64,000 bases of DNA from Citrobacter amalonaticus Y19 (GCF_000981805.1 NZ_CP011132.1:5022001-5086000); one strand, 5' to 3'; counted from the stretch's first letter, positions 44,387 to 52,930 are shown. Numbers and translations are program-made. Notes: generated from the sequence alone by a model not told the origin.

Positions 44387-44662
44387 ATGAAAAAACTGTT
44401 TGCCGCCCTCGCCCTCGCTGCCGTTGTTGCCCCCGTGTGGGCCGCCACCCAGACCGTCACGCTGTCCGTACCGGGCATGACCTGCTCCACCTGCCCGATC
44501 ACCGTCAAGAAGGCGATTTCCAAGGTCGAAGGCGTCAGCAAAATTGACGTGACCTTCGAGACACGCGAAGCGGTTGTCACGTTCGATGATGCCAAGACCA
44601 GCGTGCAGAAGCTGACCAAGGCAACCGGAGACGCGGGCTATCCGTCCAGCGTCAAGCAGTGA
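44387..44662 (+). CDS. merP: MerP periplasmic mercury-binding protein
   Basis: 91 residues with a signal peptide (ending VWA-AT) and an HMA domain with GMTCSTCPIT (Cys pair). Hands Hg(II) to MerT. 15 bases after merT. Confidence 0.97.
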   Translation: MKKLFAALALAAVVAPVWAATQTVTLSVPGMTCSTCPITVKKAISKVEGVSKIDVTFETREAVVTFDDAKTSVQKLTKATGDAGYPSSVKQ

Positions 44663-44689
44663 GCCACTGAACCCGAACCTGGGGCGATC

Positions 44690-45097
44690 ATGGGACTGAT
44701 TACACGCATTGCCGACAAGGCTGGCGCGCTTGGCAGCGTTGTTTCCGCGATGGGATGCGCTGCCTGTTTCCCGGCTATCGCCAGCCTGGGCGCGGCCATC
44801 GGCCTTGGCTTTCTACAGGAATACGAAGGGTTGTTTATCTCCAAGCTGCTGCCGCTGTTCGCAGTCGTGGCTTTGCTGGCGAATGCACTGGGCTGGCTGA
44901 GTCATCGGCAATGGTACCGCAGCCTGCTCGGGATGGTCGGCCCAGCCATCGTGCTGGCGGCCATGCTCTTGTTTTTTGGCAATTGGTGGACGGCGAACCT
45001 CCTCTATGTCGGTCTGGCCTTGATGATCGGGGTGTCGATCTGGGATCTGCTCTCACCGGCCAACCGCCGCTGCGAACTACCACCCAAACACGGCTAA
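44690..45097 (+). CDS. merC: MerC mercury transporter
   Basis: 135 residues, four hydrophobic segments, Cys pair in TM1 (GCAACFPAI) and another near the C-terminus (RRCELPP). Additional Hg(II) uptake protein typical of Tn21 (replacing MerF). Confidence 0.93.
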   Translation: MGLITRIADKAGALGSVVSAMGCAACFPAIASLGAAIGLGFLQEYEGLFISKLLPLFAVVALLANALGWLSHRQWYRSLLGMVGPAIVLAAMLLFFGNWWTANLLYVGLALMIGVSIWDLLSPANRRCELPPKHG

Positions 45098-45135
45098 CTG
45101 CATTGGCAGTTGCCGAAACGAAAAGGAACGATGCA

Positions 45136-46818
45136 ATGTATTTGAATATCACCGGAATGACCTGCGACTCGTGCGCGACACATGTCAAGGACGCCCTGGA
45201 GAAAGTGCCGGGCGTGCTGTCGGCGCTCGTGTCCTACCCGAAAGGCTCCGCGCAACTCGCCACCGATCCCGGCACCTCGCCAGAGGCGCTGACCGCCGCT
45301 GTGGCCGGCCTCGGCTACAAGGCCACACCCGCCGATGCCCCATCCACTTCAGCGCGGGGCAGACTGCTTGGCAAGGCGCTGGGATGGCTGGGCGGTGGCG
45401 ACAAGGCTGGTGGTGATGGGGACGGACTGCACGTCGCCGTTATTGGCAGCGGCGGAGCCGCGATGGCGGCGGCGCTGAAGGCCGTCGAGCAAGGTGCGAA
45501 CGTCACGCTGATCGAGCGCGGCACCATCGGCGGTACTTGCGTCAATGTCGGCTGCGTGCCGTCCAAGATCATGATCCGCGCTGCCCATATCGCCCATTTG
45601 CGCCGTGAAAGCCCATTCGACAGTGGCATCGCGGCGACTGTGCCTGCGATTGATCGCAGCAAACTACTGGCCCAGCAGCAGGCGCGCGTCGATGAGCTGC
45701 GCCACGCCAAGTACGAAGGCATCCTGGACAGCAACCCGGCCATCACCGTGCTGCATGGTGAAGCGCGTTTCAAGGACGACCAGAGCCTTGCCGTCCGTTT
45801 AAACGATGGCGGCGAGCGTGTGGTGGCGTTCGACCGCTGCCTGGTCGCCACGGGTGCCAGCCCGGCCGTGCCGCCGATTCCGGGCCTGAAAGAGTCACCC
45901 TACTGGACTTCCACCGAGGCCCTGGTCAGCGACACCATTCCCGAGCGCCTGGCCGTGATCGGCTCGTCTGTGGTGGCGCTGGAACTGGCGCAAGCCTTTG
46001 CCCGGCTGGGCAGCAAAGTGACGATCCTGGCACGCAGCACGCTGTTCTTCCGCGAAGACCCGGCCATCGGCGAGGCCGTTACAGCCGCGTTCCGTGCCGA
46101 AGGGATCAAGGTATTGGAATACACGCAAGCCAGCCAGGTCGCGCATGTGGACGGCGAATTCGTGCTGACCACCGGGTACGGTGAAATACGCGCCGACCAG
46201 CTGCTGGTCGCCACTGGCAGGGCACCGAACACGCGCAGCCTGGCATTGGAAGCGGCGGGAGTCGCTGCCAATGCGCAGGGGGCCATCGTCATCGACAAGG
46301 GCATGCGCACCAGTACGCCACACATTTATGCGGCTGGCGACTGCACCGACCAGCCTCAGTTCGTCTATGTGGCGGCAGCGGCCGGCACCCGTGCTGCGAT
46401 CAACATGACTGGCGGCGATGCGGCCCTGGACCTGACCGCAATGCCGGCCGTGGTGTTCACCGACCCGCAGGTCGCCACCGTGGGCTACAGCGAGGCGGAA
46501 GCACATCACGACGGGATCGAGACCGACAGTCGCACCTTGACCTTGGACAACGTGCCGCGTGCGCTTGCCAACTTCGACACACGCGGCTTCATCAAGCTGG
46601 TCATCGAGGAAGGTAGCGGACGGCTCATCGGCGTGCAAGCGGTGGCCCCGGAAGCGGGTGAACTGATCCAGACGGCGGTGCTCGCCATTCGCAACCGTAT
46701 GACCGTGCAGGAACTGGCCGACCAATTGTTCCCCTACCTGACCATGGTCGAAGGGCTGAAGCTCGCGGCGCAGACCTTCAGCAAGGACGTGAAGCAGCTT
46801 TCGTGCTGCGCCGGATGA
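45136..46818 (+). CDS. merA: MerA mercuric reductase
   Basis: 560 residues from ATG 45136; the longer ORF overlapping merC is an artefact. N-terminal HMA domain (GMTCDSCATH), FAD site, redox Cys pair in GGTCVNVGCVPSK (about 135-147), NADPH domain, and C-terminal Cys pair QLSCCAG. Reduces Hg(II) to volatile Hg(0) with NADPH. Confidence 0.98.
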   Translation: MYLNITGMTCDSCATHVKDALEKVPGVLSALVSYPKGSAQLATDPGTSPEALTAAVAGLGYKATPADAPSTSARGRLLGKALGWLGGGDKAGGDGDGLHVAVIGSGGAAMAAALKAVEQGANVTLIERGTIGGTCVNVGCVPSKIMIRAAHIAHLRRESPFDSGIAATVPAIDRSKLLAQQQARVDELRHAKYEGILDSNPAITVLHGEARFKDDQSLAVRLNDGGERVVAFDRCLVATGASPAVPPIPGLKESPYWTSTEALVSDTIPERLAVIGSSVVALELAQAFARLGSKVTILARSTLFFREDPAIGEAVTAAFRAEGIKVLEYTQASQVAHVDGEFVLTTGYGEIRADQLLVATGRAPNTRSLALEAAGVAANAQGAIVIDKGMRTSTPHIYAAGDCTDQPQFVYVAAAAGTRAAINMTGGDAALDLTAMPAVVFTDPQVATVGYSEAEAHHDGIETDSRTLTLDNVPRALANFDTRGFIKLVIEEGSGRLIGVQAVAPEAGELIQTAVLAIRNRMTVQELADQLFPYLTMVEGLKLAAQTFSKDVKQLSCCAG

Positions 46819-46835
46819 GGAAAAGGAGGTGTTCA

Positions 46836-47201
46836 ATGAGCGCCTACACAGTGTCCCGGCTGGCCCTTGATGCCGGGGTGAGCGTGCATATCGTGCGCGA
46901 CTACCTGCTGCGCGGATTGCTACGGCCGGTCGCGTGCACCACGGGCGGCTACGGCTTGTTCGATGACACCGCGTTGCAACGGCTGCGCTTTGTACGGGCT
47001 GCCTTCGAAGCGGGTATCGGCCTGGACGCACTGGCGCGGCTGTGCCGGGCGCTGGATGCTGCGGACGGTGACGGTGCGTCTGCGCAGCTTGCCGTGTTGC
47101 GGCAACTCGTCGAGCGTCGGCGCGAGGCCCTGGCCAGCCTCGAAATGCAACTGGCCGCCATGCCAACCGAACCGGCACAGCACGCGGAGAGTCTGCCATG
47201 A
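46836..47201 (+). CDS. merD: MerD secondary regulator
   Basis: 121 residues with a MerR-type helix-turn-helix (YTVSRLALDAGVSVHIVRDY) but without the Hg Cys set. Helps shut off the operon after Hg is cleared. Overlaps merE by 4 bases. Confidence 0.95.
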   Translation: MSAYTVSRLALDAGVSVHIVRDYLLRGLLRPVACTTGGYGLFDDTALQRLRFVRAAFEAGIGLDALARLCRALDAADGDGASAQLAVLRQLVERRREALASLEMQLAAMPTEPAQHAESLP

Positions 47202-47434
47202 ACAGCCCAGAGCACTTGCCGTCTGAGACGCACAAACCGATCACCGGCTACTTGTGGGGCGCGCTGGCCGTGCTCACCTGTCCCTGCCATTTGCCGATTC
47301 TCGCCATTGTGCTAGCCGGCACGACGGCCGGCGCGTTCATCGGGGAGCACTGGGGTATTGCAGCCCTCACGCTGACCGGCTTGTTTGTCCTGTCTGTGAC
47401 GCGGCTGCTGCGGGCCTTCAAGGGAAGATCATGA
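47198..47434 (+). CDS. merE: MerE small mercury transporter
   Basis: 78 residues, two transmembrane segments and a Cys pair in TM1 (VLTCPCHLPIL). Takes up inorganic and methyl mercury. 65 bases before urf2'. Confidence 0.95.
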   Translation: MNSPEHLPSETHKPITGYLWGALAVLTCPCHLPILAIVLAGTTAGAFIGEHWGIAALTLTGLFVLSVTRLLRAFKGRS

Positions 47435-47499
47435 CCGCTTCCCAGCCAGCCGAGAGTGGGCAGCTTTGAGCTTCGCTACCAATCTGGAGGAGTACCACC

Positions 47500-47712
47500 A
47501 TGAACGCAAACGCCCCGAACACTGCCAGTTGCACCACCTGCTGCGTATGCTGCAAAGAAATTCCGCTCGATGCCGCCTTCACCCCGGAAGGCGCGGAATA
47601 CGTCGAACATTTCTGCGGGCTGGATTGCTATGAACGCTTCCAGGCACGCGCCAAGGCCGCGACAGAATCTGACATTGCGCCTGTCCCTGGCGGTTCGCAG
47701 CCGTCAGATTGA
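47500..47712 (+). CDS. DUF3330 protein, C-terminal part of Tn21 urf2
   Basis: 70 residues with Cys cluster SCTTCCVCCKEIPLDAAF and HFCGLDCYERF, the DUF3330 domain. In Tn21 this is the end of urf2, whose first part is an EAL domain; here only the DUF3330 piece remains, with its own ATG and ribosome site (tggaggagt). The tail after ARAKA differs from Tn21. Function unknown. Confidence 0.85.
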   Translation: MNANAPNTASCTTCCVCCKEIPLDAAFTPEGAEYVEHFCGLDCYERFQARAKAATESDIAPVPGGSQPSD

Positions 47713-48730
47713 GGCATACCCTTCACATACTGGAGATAACGTCCTCTATGAACAGCCTCTTCCAATTTCCAGTGTCGCGGTCGCTAAAAATCTCTTTCGG
47801 CTCATCGATGCCAAAACCGGAGAAGCCTTTGACATCGAAGAAGAACTGTGGGCCTATGAGCGTCTGACGGCCGCAGTAGTGAACGACATTATTCACGAAC
47901 ATAATTTTTCTCGACTTCGTCTGGCTAAGCCCGGCGATTTCCCGTTCGAGACACTGACCAGCTTTGCAGTAATGCAGCTGCTTTTAAATTTACATAATCC
48001 CCAGAATAAGAATCCCTACAAGCAGGATCTTCTTGACCACTTTCATCATGACATTGAAATGCATTTTGAAGAATATATAAAAAGCATTCAGTCACTGCCT
48101 GGCACCCAGCCCGCACTAATGAACGACAGTTTTTATCAAAAATTGCTTCGCGTAGCCAACGCGTCCTCATCCAGAGAGGATAAATGTCGGGCGATTTTTA
48201 CTTTGTTCAGCCTGCTGGCTATTCTCAATAAACCCACGCCTTATGACATGATCAATGTCTTCCGGAATAAAATATTCAGTCGGACGAGCGTGATTGAAAT
48301 AATACACACCGGCCACGCTTTTGACAGTACTAACCCCAGGCCAGTCTTTGCGATAGCCCCGAATATATTTTGTTTATACACAAAACAGAATAGAATATAT
48401 CTGCCGTTGTCTCATAATTTCACTTTGTGTTTTATTATTGGCTCACCATTAACATTCCGTCCCCGGATAGACGTTTTTTCACCACGACCCGAACTGCTAA
48501 AGTGTTGTGACGATCGCCACTTAAATTTCTACAAAGTTTCTTTTGATTACATTGATAATGTCATGAGCACCATCGATATGTACAATGTAGGAAATTCAAG
48601 CACTTTCTATTCTGCTTATCAGCTCAGCGACGTTGAAAAATACCTCGATTTGCAGGAAAAAGATCACCAATATTACTATACGCCTGCAGACCCCGTGCGA
48701 TGGCTCCCTCAGCAGCCGGATTCATTATGA
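47713..48730 (+). pseudogene. 5'-truncated DUF4238-like gene
   Basis: An open frame (open further upstream inside urf2') gives about 338 residues from the mer boundary. The segment FDIEEELWAYERLTAAVVNDI and the later PLSHNFTLCFIIGSP resemble DUF4238 proteins, but the family's N-terminal QHYVPR/FYLKNF region is missing, as if removed by the mer element. AT-rich. The stop overlaps the start of the next gene (ATGA at 48727). Family call is moderate. Confidence 0.5.
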
Positions 48731-49017
48731 ACCCAGAAAACCAGCAACGTATACGGGAGATGATTGAATCCGGAGAATTTAACGGGTATACGCTGGTCAG
48801 CGGAGAAGACTGGCAGCTCCCCACGGCACGCGAAACTACCTTCGTTCGGGGGCTGATCCCCCTGACTGACATCCAGCTGGCCAACCGGCTGAATGTGGAC
48901 GAACGTACCGTCCGCAAGTGGAAATCCGGCCAGACCCGGATGGTGTTCACCACATGGTGTTGCCTGTGCTGGCTGGCCGGGCTGGGGATGCTGCTGGATA
49001 ACCTTCTCAGCGATTAA
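48727..49017 (+). CDS. Helix-turn-helix protein coupled to DUF4238 gene
   Basis: 96 residues with a central helix-turn-helix pattern (LTDIQLANRLNVDERTVRKW, about 58-77) and a hydrophobic C-terminus (CCLCWLAGLGMLLDNLL). ATG overlaps the upstream TGA, so it is translationally coupled. Possibly a regulator or antitoxin-like partner; family not recognised. Confidence 0.6.
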   Translation: MNPENQQRIREMIESGEFNGYTLVSGEDWQLPTARETTFVRGLIPLTDIQLANRLNVDERTVRKWKSGQTRMVFTTWCCLCWLAGLGMLLDNLLSD

Positions 49018-49210
49018 AGAGACGCTTCCAGATACGTCTGAGAATGAAGCGTCTCTGGTATCGCCAGCGGGAACGGTAGATATGGGGCAGGTCGTCATAG
49101 TTTTTCCAGAATAGGGTCCAGCCCTGATACCCTTTGTCCACTAAAAGGATGTAGCCGCCGGTACTGACGATGCCATATGCGATGGCGGTGAGGATGAGAA
49201 ATACAGTCAT
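49007..49210 (-). CDS. Small membrane protein
   Basis: 67 residues: one N-terminal transmembrane segment (about 3-24), then a basic, aromatic cytoplasmic tail (RSRWRYQRRFILRRIWKRLF). ATG 49210 has aaggaac 7 bases upstream, supporting a real gene. Stop region overlaps the convergent HTH gene's stop. Unknown function. Confidence 0.5.
   Translation of the reverse strand: MTVFLILTAIAYGIVSTGGYILLVDKGYQGWTLFWKNYDDLPHIYRSRWRYQRRFILRRIWKRLFNR
49018..49056. terminator. Hairpin at convergent gene ends
   Basis: Perfect 11-bp inverted repeat AGAGACGCTTC / GAAGCGTCTCT with a 17-base loop, directly after the HTH stop and inside the end of the small membrane gene. Probably bidirectional terminator; no T-run. 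Confidence 0.55.
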
Positions 49211-49471
49211 ACGATGTTCCTTATGTAAAACTGTATTTAGGAAATCTGATGCGGCCTTTAAGGCCGGTCTGTAAAAAAACTGAAAAAAGTTTCTCTTTCC
49301 TTATAGTTGCCATTTAAGCCTCAGTCAGCCGTAAAATTTGCACTCCATGCAATAATCCCCAAATCACAACAATCCGCCTCTTTTCTTGATTCTGCTGCAA
49401 TAATCCTTCTTTCTTTCTCCGCAGATCCGATTTCTGTTAGAAGCGGATCATGGCTATTATTTGCACATTTT

Positions 49472-49501
49472 TTGGGACAAAATCAGAAAATGTGATATAA
49501 T
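49472..49501 (+). promoter_or_regulatory. Sigma70-like promoter candidate
   Basis: TTGGGA (49472-49477), 18-base spacer, perfect TATAAT (49496-49501). Upstream of the 49751 gene by 250 bases. The 49211-49750 gap (540 bases) otherwise contains no gene that I support. Confidence 0.5.
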
Positions 49502-49750
49502 TTAATTAATTAGATAGTAAGCCACCCTCCGCACTTCAAACCGACCTAACGGGTCATTCCAGATAATCTCTCCCTCAGCATTTCCGAAAAACAAGCCATT
49601 ATGGATTTTTCGGAAGTGTGGGAAAGGTGCGTCCGGTAATTGCGGTTGGTGACTGTTATCTGGCTAATCACTTCAGGCGGGCAACGGAATGTCCTGCGGG
49701 TGATGATAAATAAAGTAATTAGTAGAAAGCTTACGATAAGGAAATCAATT

Positions 49751-50071
49751 ATGAGCAACACAACGACATACGCTAATCAGTGCAACAGCTTTTCCCCTTC
49801 ATCAATTGTGGAAATGCTTTCAGGTTATGGCTGTAAAAAAATGTGGTTATACCGCACGACGAATACGCAGGGGGAAACACTTCTTGTGCTTCTCGATGAG
49901 GAGAACGGGATATACGAGGAAATGGCCAGCCGCCTTGATGCTCCAGATATGAAAGAGTGGTCCATTCAGTATTCTGACGGCGGTTATAAATCCCGTACGC
50001 TTCCTGAAGGGGCGTTTGAGATCGATTTGGGTTGTCCTGACGAAGCGGCATGGTATATGGATCTTTTATAG
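49751..50071 (+). CDS. Hypothetical protein
   Basis: 106 residues from ATG 49751 with aaggaaa upstream; a longer ORF start at 49640 lacks a ribosome site. Soluble and acidic, with Cys at 9, 27 and 96. No family recognised. Start of a small run of same-strand accessory genes to 51024. Confidence 0.5.
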   Translation: MSNTTTYANQCNSFSPSSIVEMLSGYGCKKMWLYRTTNTQGETLLVLLDEENGIYEEMASRLDAPDMKEWSIQYSDGGYKSRTLPEGAFEIDLGCPDEAAWYMDLL

Positions 50072-50145
50072 TCACCAGGTCATAAGGTGAACTCCTGACA
50101 GGCGGGATTTCTCAATAGAGCAGCGTAACAACTAAGGAGTTAAGG

Positions 50146-50499
50146 ATGGGGCGTTCCACTAAGGGGATTATCAAGGGAAGGGAGTTTCCTTCCAAAAAAG
50201 CAGCTGTGGGGCATTTCATGGATCAGCGTGAAACAGTCAAAGAAGCGGGCCCGCTGAAAGAGGGAGAATTGTTTGATGAATTACGCGAGCTTTATCTGCG
50301 TTACTGCGAAGTGACCAGCTTTGATCTGAATGGCAGGATTATCTATGCCTTCAGTGTGGATTATGAGCCGCGACAGAACGGTCAGACCTGGGCATCTCAC
50401 CTGTGCTACTGGGTACATTTCTCGCCGAAGCAGAGTTTGTCCTTTTCGGTCAGAGAAGCGGTGGATGAAATTGCAAAAACTGCTGCTGAACAAATTTAA
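50146..50499 (+). CDS. DUF3223-like protein
   Basis: 117 residues. REFPSKKAAVGHFMDQRETV followed by LFDELRELYLRYCE fits the short DUF3223 module (F-x-SKK-A...F, then L..LL..HP-like). The C-terminal half is alpha/beta with VREAVDEIAKTAAEQI. Function unknown. 15 bases upstream of the M50-type gene, so probably one transcript. Confidence 0.55.
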   Translation: MGRSTKGIIKGREFPSKKAAVGHFMDQRETVKEAGPLKEGELFDELRELYLRYCEVTSFDLNGRIIYAFSVDYEPRQNGQTWASHLCYWVHFSPKQSLSFSVREAVDEIAKTAAEQI

Positions 50500-50514
50500 T
50501 GGCGGGCGGGATTT

Positions 50515-51024
50515 ATGATTAAAGGAATTCCATTGCATTCTTTTGAATACCTGCATTACATCGTTGATAGTCTTGGATGGATGCTGCCAGTTTATTTATA
50601 TCTCTTCAGTTTTCTTTACGCATTTATTCATGAATCCGGACATGCCCTTATGGCCATGTGCCTGGGAACTCGGGTAACCCGCTTTCAAGTGGGGAAACCT
50701 GTGTTGTTCCGGTTCAAAAGGGGCAGACTTATCCTGAAGTTTGGATTGCTTTTTCCAGACGGAGGTGTCAGTTACCACTATGCGAATGATGCCCCCAGGT
50801 GGAAAGTTATGGCGGCGGCGCTGGCCGGTCCATTATTGCCCGTGATTCTGTCAGTACCAGTTTTTACTCTTACCGGTATTCAGCCACTAACGGTCATTGC
50901 TGGGTTAATTGTGATGATGCTGACTCTGGTTAACCTAAATCCCTTCATGATGGAAACAGATGGCCAGAAAGTTCTCAAGCATCTGCATGCCATAGTTCAG
51001 GGGCGGAAAGTCCTGGATTCCTGA
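50515..51024 (+). CDS. M50-type membrane protease
   Basis: 169 residues with four or so transmembrane segments. Zinc motif HESGH (about residues 41-45, HExxH) in the first helix pair and NLNPFMMETDG (about 141-151) carrying the NP..DG motif of site-2 proteases, so both active-site halves are present. Short for the family and without a PDZ domain. Likely regulates a membrane-bound factor by intramembrane cleavage; substrate unknown. Confidence 0.65.
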   Translation: MIKGIPLHSFEYLHYIVDSLGWMLPVYLYLFSFLYAFIHESGHALMAMCLGTRVTRFQVGKPVLFRFKRGRLILKFGLLFPDGGVSYHYANDAPRWKVMAAALAGPLLPVILSVPVFTLTGIQPLTVIAGLIVMMLTLVNLNPFMMETDGQKVLKHLHAIVQGRKVLDS

Positions 51025-51215
51025 GCAACTGTTACACGAGTTCCATCTACTTAGTTGAAAGGAATGCTGATGAAGATGTCTCTTCCTGGTCTGCCGGGCG
51101 AATATGTTGCCCAGTCACAGCAGCTTCCTGTGGCTATCGACTAGGCCACAACAATTTCTTGGCTGTTCTTCACTTCATTCCCAACCAGATACATTGAATA
51201 TTGAATGTAAAATTC

Positions 51216-51243
51216 ATTTCTATTATTCTAGAAATATAGAAAT
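51216..51243. promoter_or_regulatory. Inverted repeat upstream of first arsR
   Basis: ATTTCTAT (51216-51223) and ATAGAAAT (51236-51243) form a perfect 8-bp dyad 7 bases before the arsR ATG, in an AT-rich stretch. A likely ArsR operator. The upstream gap 51025-51215 has only a very short frame (start 51069, about 25 codons) of doubtful value. Confidence 0.55.
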
Positions 51244-51250
51244 AACAATC

Positions 51251-51598
51251 ATGAGAACGAATATGGAACTGAACTTTGCGGCGTCGGTGCTGAAAGAGCT
51301 TGGCCATGTGACAAGGCTCGGGATTTATAAAAGACTAATCAAAGCCGGACCTCAGGGCGTGGCCGTGGGTGATCTACAGAAGCAACTCGAAATCCCTGCA
51401 TCCACACTGAGTCACCATCTTTCATCTCTGATATCTGTATCTCTGGTTCGTCAGGAGCGGCAAGGAAGAATACTGTACTGTCACGCCTGCTATGAAAACC
51501 TTGGCGCGCTGATTGCTTTTCTGACAGAAGAATGCTGCTCAGGGGCAGATGGACTGTACGATACCAATGGCGATCTTGGAGGAAAAAATGAGCACTGA
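51251..51598 (+). CDS. arsR: ArsR-family repressor of first ars operon
   Basis: 115 residues from ATG 51251 (ATG 51263 is an alternative with a better ribosome site). Winged helix with recognition helix PASTLSHHLSSLISVSLV. It lacks the CVCDLC metalloid motif of R773 ArsR; candidate As(III) Cys are at the C-terminus (YCHACYENLGALIAFLTEECC), as in the AfArsR/CgArsR class. Overlaps arsH by 11 bases. Confidence 0.85.
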   Translation: MRTNMELNFAASVLKELGHVTRLGIYKRLIKAGPQGVAVGDLQKQLEIPASTLSHHLSSLISVSLVRQERQGRILYCHACYENLGALIAFLTEECCSGADGLYDTNGDLGGKNEH

Positions 51599-52301
51599 AC
51601 TTAAGAATGTTAATGCAAGCCTGTTCGATACCTCAATTACAGAGGCAAGATTCGGCATTCCTTCTGTTCCACACCCTCCCCGTATCCTCATGCTGTACGG
51701 CTCTGTACGTGAACGTTCATACAGCAGACTGGCAACTGAAGAAGCGGCAAGGTTGTTGACTGCCATGGGCGCAGAAGTTCGGATCTTCAATCCTTCTGGC
51801 TTGCCTCTTCCTGATGATGCGCCTGATTCGCATCCCAAAGTCATGGAATTGCGTGAGCTGGTTCGTTGGTCCGAAGGGATGGTGTGGTGTTCACCTGAAC
51901 GCCATGGTGCAATGACCGGCATAATGAAGGCTCAAATCGACTGGATACCTCTATCGGAAGGGGCAGTTCGCCCGTCGCAGGGGAAGACGCTTGCCGTCAT
52001 GCAGGTCTGCGGTGGCTCTCAGTCTTTCAATGCCGTAAACCAGATGCGCATTCTTGGCCGCTGGATGCGGATGATCACCATCCCAAATCAGTCCTCCGTG
52101 GCAAAAGCCTGGCAGGAGTTTGATGAAGATGGACGGATGAAACAGTCGTCTTATTACGACCGCATTGTGGATGTGATGGAAGAGCTGGTGAAATTCACGC
52201 TGCTGACAAGAGGTAATTCAGCCTATCTCGTTGATCGCTACAGCGAACGAAAAGAGTCAGCAGAAGAACTTTCTCGCCGAGTAAATCAGAGCAAAATTTG
52301 A
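51588..52301 (+). CDS. arsH: ArsH NADPH-dependent FMN reductase
   Basis: 237 residues from ATG 51588 (ggagg upstream). Flavodoxin-like fold with LMLYGSVRERSYSRLATEEA phosphate-binding loop and ERHGAMTGIMKAQIDWIPLS, both signature segments of ArsH. Oxidises trivalent organoarsenicals such as methylarsenite to less toxic pentavalent forms. Confidence 0.93.
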   Translation: MSTELKNVNASLFDTSITEARFGIPSVPHPPRILMLYGSVRERSYSRLATEEAARLLTAMGAEVRIFNPSGLPLPDDAPDSHPKVMELRELVRWSEGMVWCSPERHGAMTGIMKAQIDWIPLSEGAVRPSQGKTLAVMQVCGGSQSFNAVNQMRILGRWMRMITIPNQSSVAKAWQEFDEDGRMKQSSYYDRIVDVMEELVKFTLLTRGNSAYLVDRYSERKESAEELSRRVNQSKI

Positions 52302-52309
52302 GGGCTGGT

Positions 52310-52855
52310 ATGAGTGATGTAACGGCATTCAACAACTGCATGAGTGTGTTCTGGCGGCAACATGAAGCCGAACTCTCTCGCTTTCTGACATCGAAGACAG
52401 GTGATAGCGAAAAAGCAGCAGATCTTCTGCAAGAGCTATTCCTGCGTGCCCGTGCTCATTCAGACAATTTCTGCGAAATGGAGAATCCGCGAGCCTGGCT
52501 GTATCGGGCGGCGAGGAATCTGCTGATTGATGAGTACCGCACCACCAGGGAATTCGTTGAGCTGGAAGAAGAGGCCCCACTGCCTGATGTATCCCATGAT
52601 GCGATCTCAACGCTGGATATTTGCCTGCCTGAAACATTACAGGCGTTACCCGAAGATGAGCGGTGGCTGATTGAAGAGTCCGATCTTAACCGGCGTCCCC
52701 AGCAGTCCCTGGCCGATGAACTGGGAATCACGCTTACGGCGTTTAAATCCCGTTTACTACGGGCCAGAAAGCACCTGAAAGAAGCGATGACAGAACTTTG
52801 CCAGATTGAGGCAGATGACACTTCTCCCGTCTGCTGCCACAAAAAAATGAATTAA
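52310..52855 (+). CDS. ECF-type sigma factor in ars operon
   Basis: 181 residues from ATG 52310, 8 bases after arsH. Region 2 (FWRQHEAELSRFL..., ENPRAWLYRAARNLLIDEYR) and region 4 (LADELGITLTAFKSRLLRAR) of sigma70-family ECF factors are complete. The C-terminus ends VCCHKKMN, a vicinal Cys pair that could sense trivalent arsenic. No anti-sigma factor is nearby. SigZ-like by style. Probably turns on ars or other genes. Confidence 0.8.
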   Translation: MSDVTAFNNCMSVFWRQHEAELSRFLTSKTGDSEKAADLLQELFLRARAHSDNFCEMENPRAWLYRAARNLLIDEYRTTREFVELEEEAPLPDVSHDAISTLDICLPETLQALPEDERWLIEESDLNRRPQQSLADELGITLTAFKSRLLRARKHLKEAMTELCQIEADDTSPVCCHKKMN

Positions 52856-52881
52856 TCGCGCATCTTTTTCCCACCATCTTC

Positions 52882-52925
52882 GTTTACCTCAGTGTAAAGC
52901 CAAATGACTAAACACTGAGGTAAAC
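52882..52925. promoter_or_regulatory. 13-bp perfect inverted repeat before arsD
   Basis: GTTTACCTCAGTG (52882-52894) and CACTGAGGTAAAC (52913-52925) with an 18-base centre, ending 5 bases before arsD. Could be an operator, an RNA hairpin setting arsDA expression, or overlapping the arsDA ribosome site. No T-run, so not an intrinsic terminator. Confidence 0.7.
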
Positions 52926-52930
52926 AGTCC

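Larger units (their letters stand above)
43461..47712. mobile_element. Truncated Tn21-family mercury transposon module
   Basis: Left repeat plus merRTPCADE and the DUF3330 end of urf2. The transposase/resolvase half and the right repeat are absent, so this is a one-ended remnant that probably cannot move by itself. GC-rich throughout, unlike flanking DNA. The right edge is at or near the urf2' stop (47712), where DUF4238-like coding begins. Confidence 0.8.

Noticed and set aside
45895..47244. 449-codon - strand frame opposite merA/merD
   Set aside because: Mirror frame in high-GC DNA; merA, merD and merE on the other strand are certain.
49546..49761. 71-codon - strand membrane-like frame
   Set aside because: Overlaps the ribosome site and start of the 49751 gene and has no clear start signals of its own.
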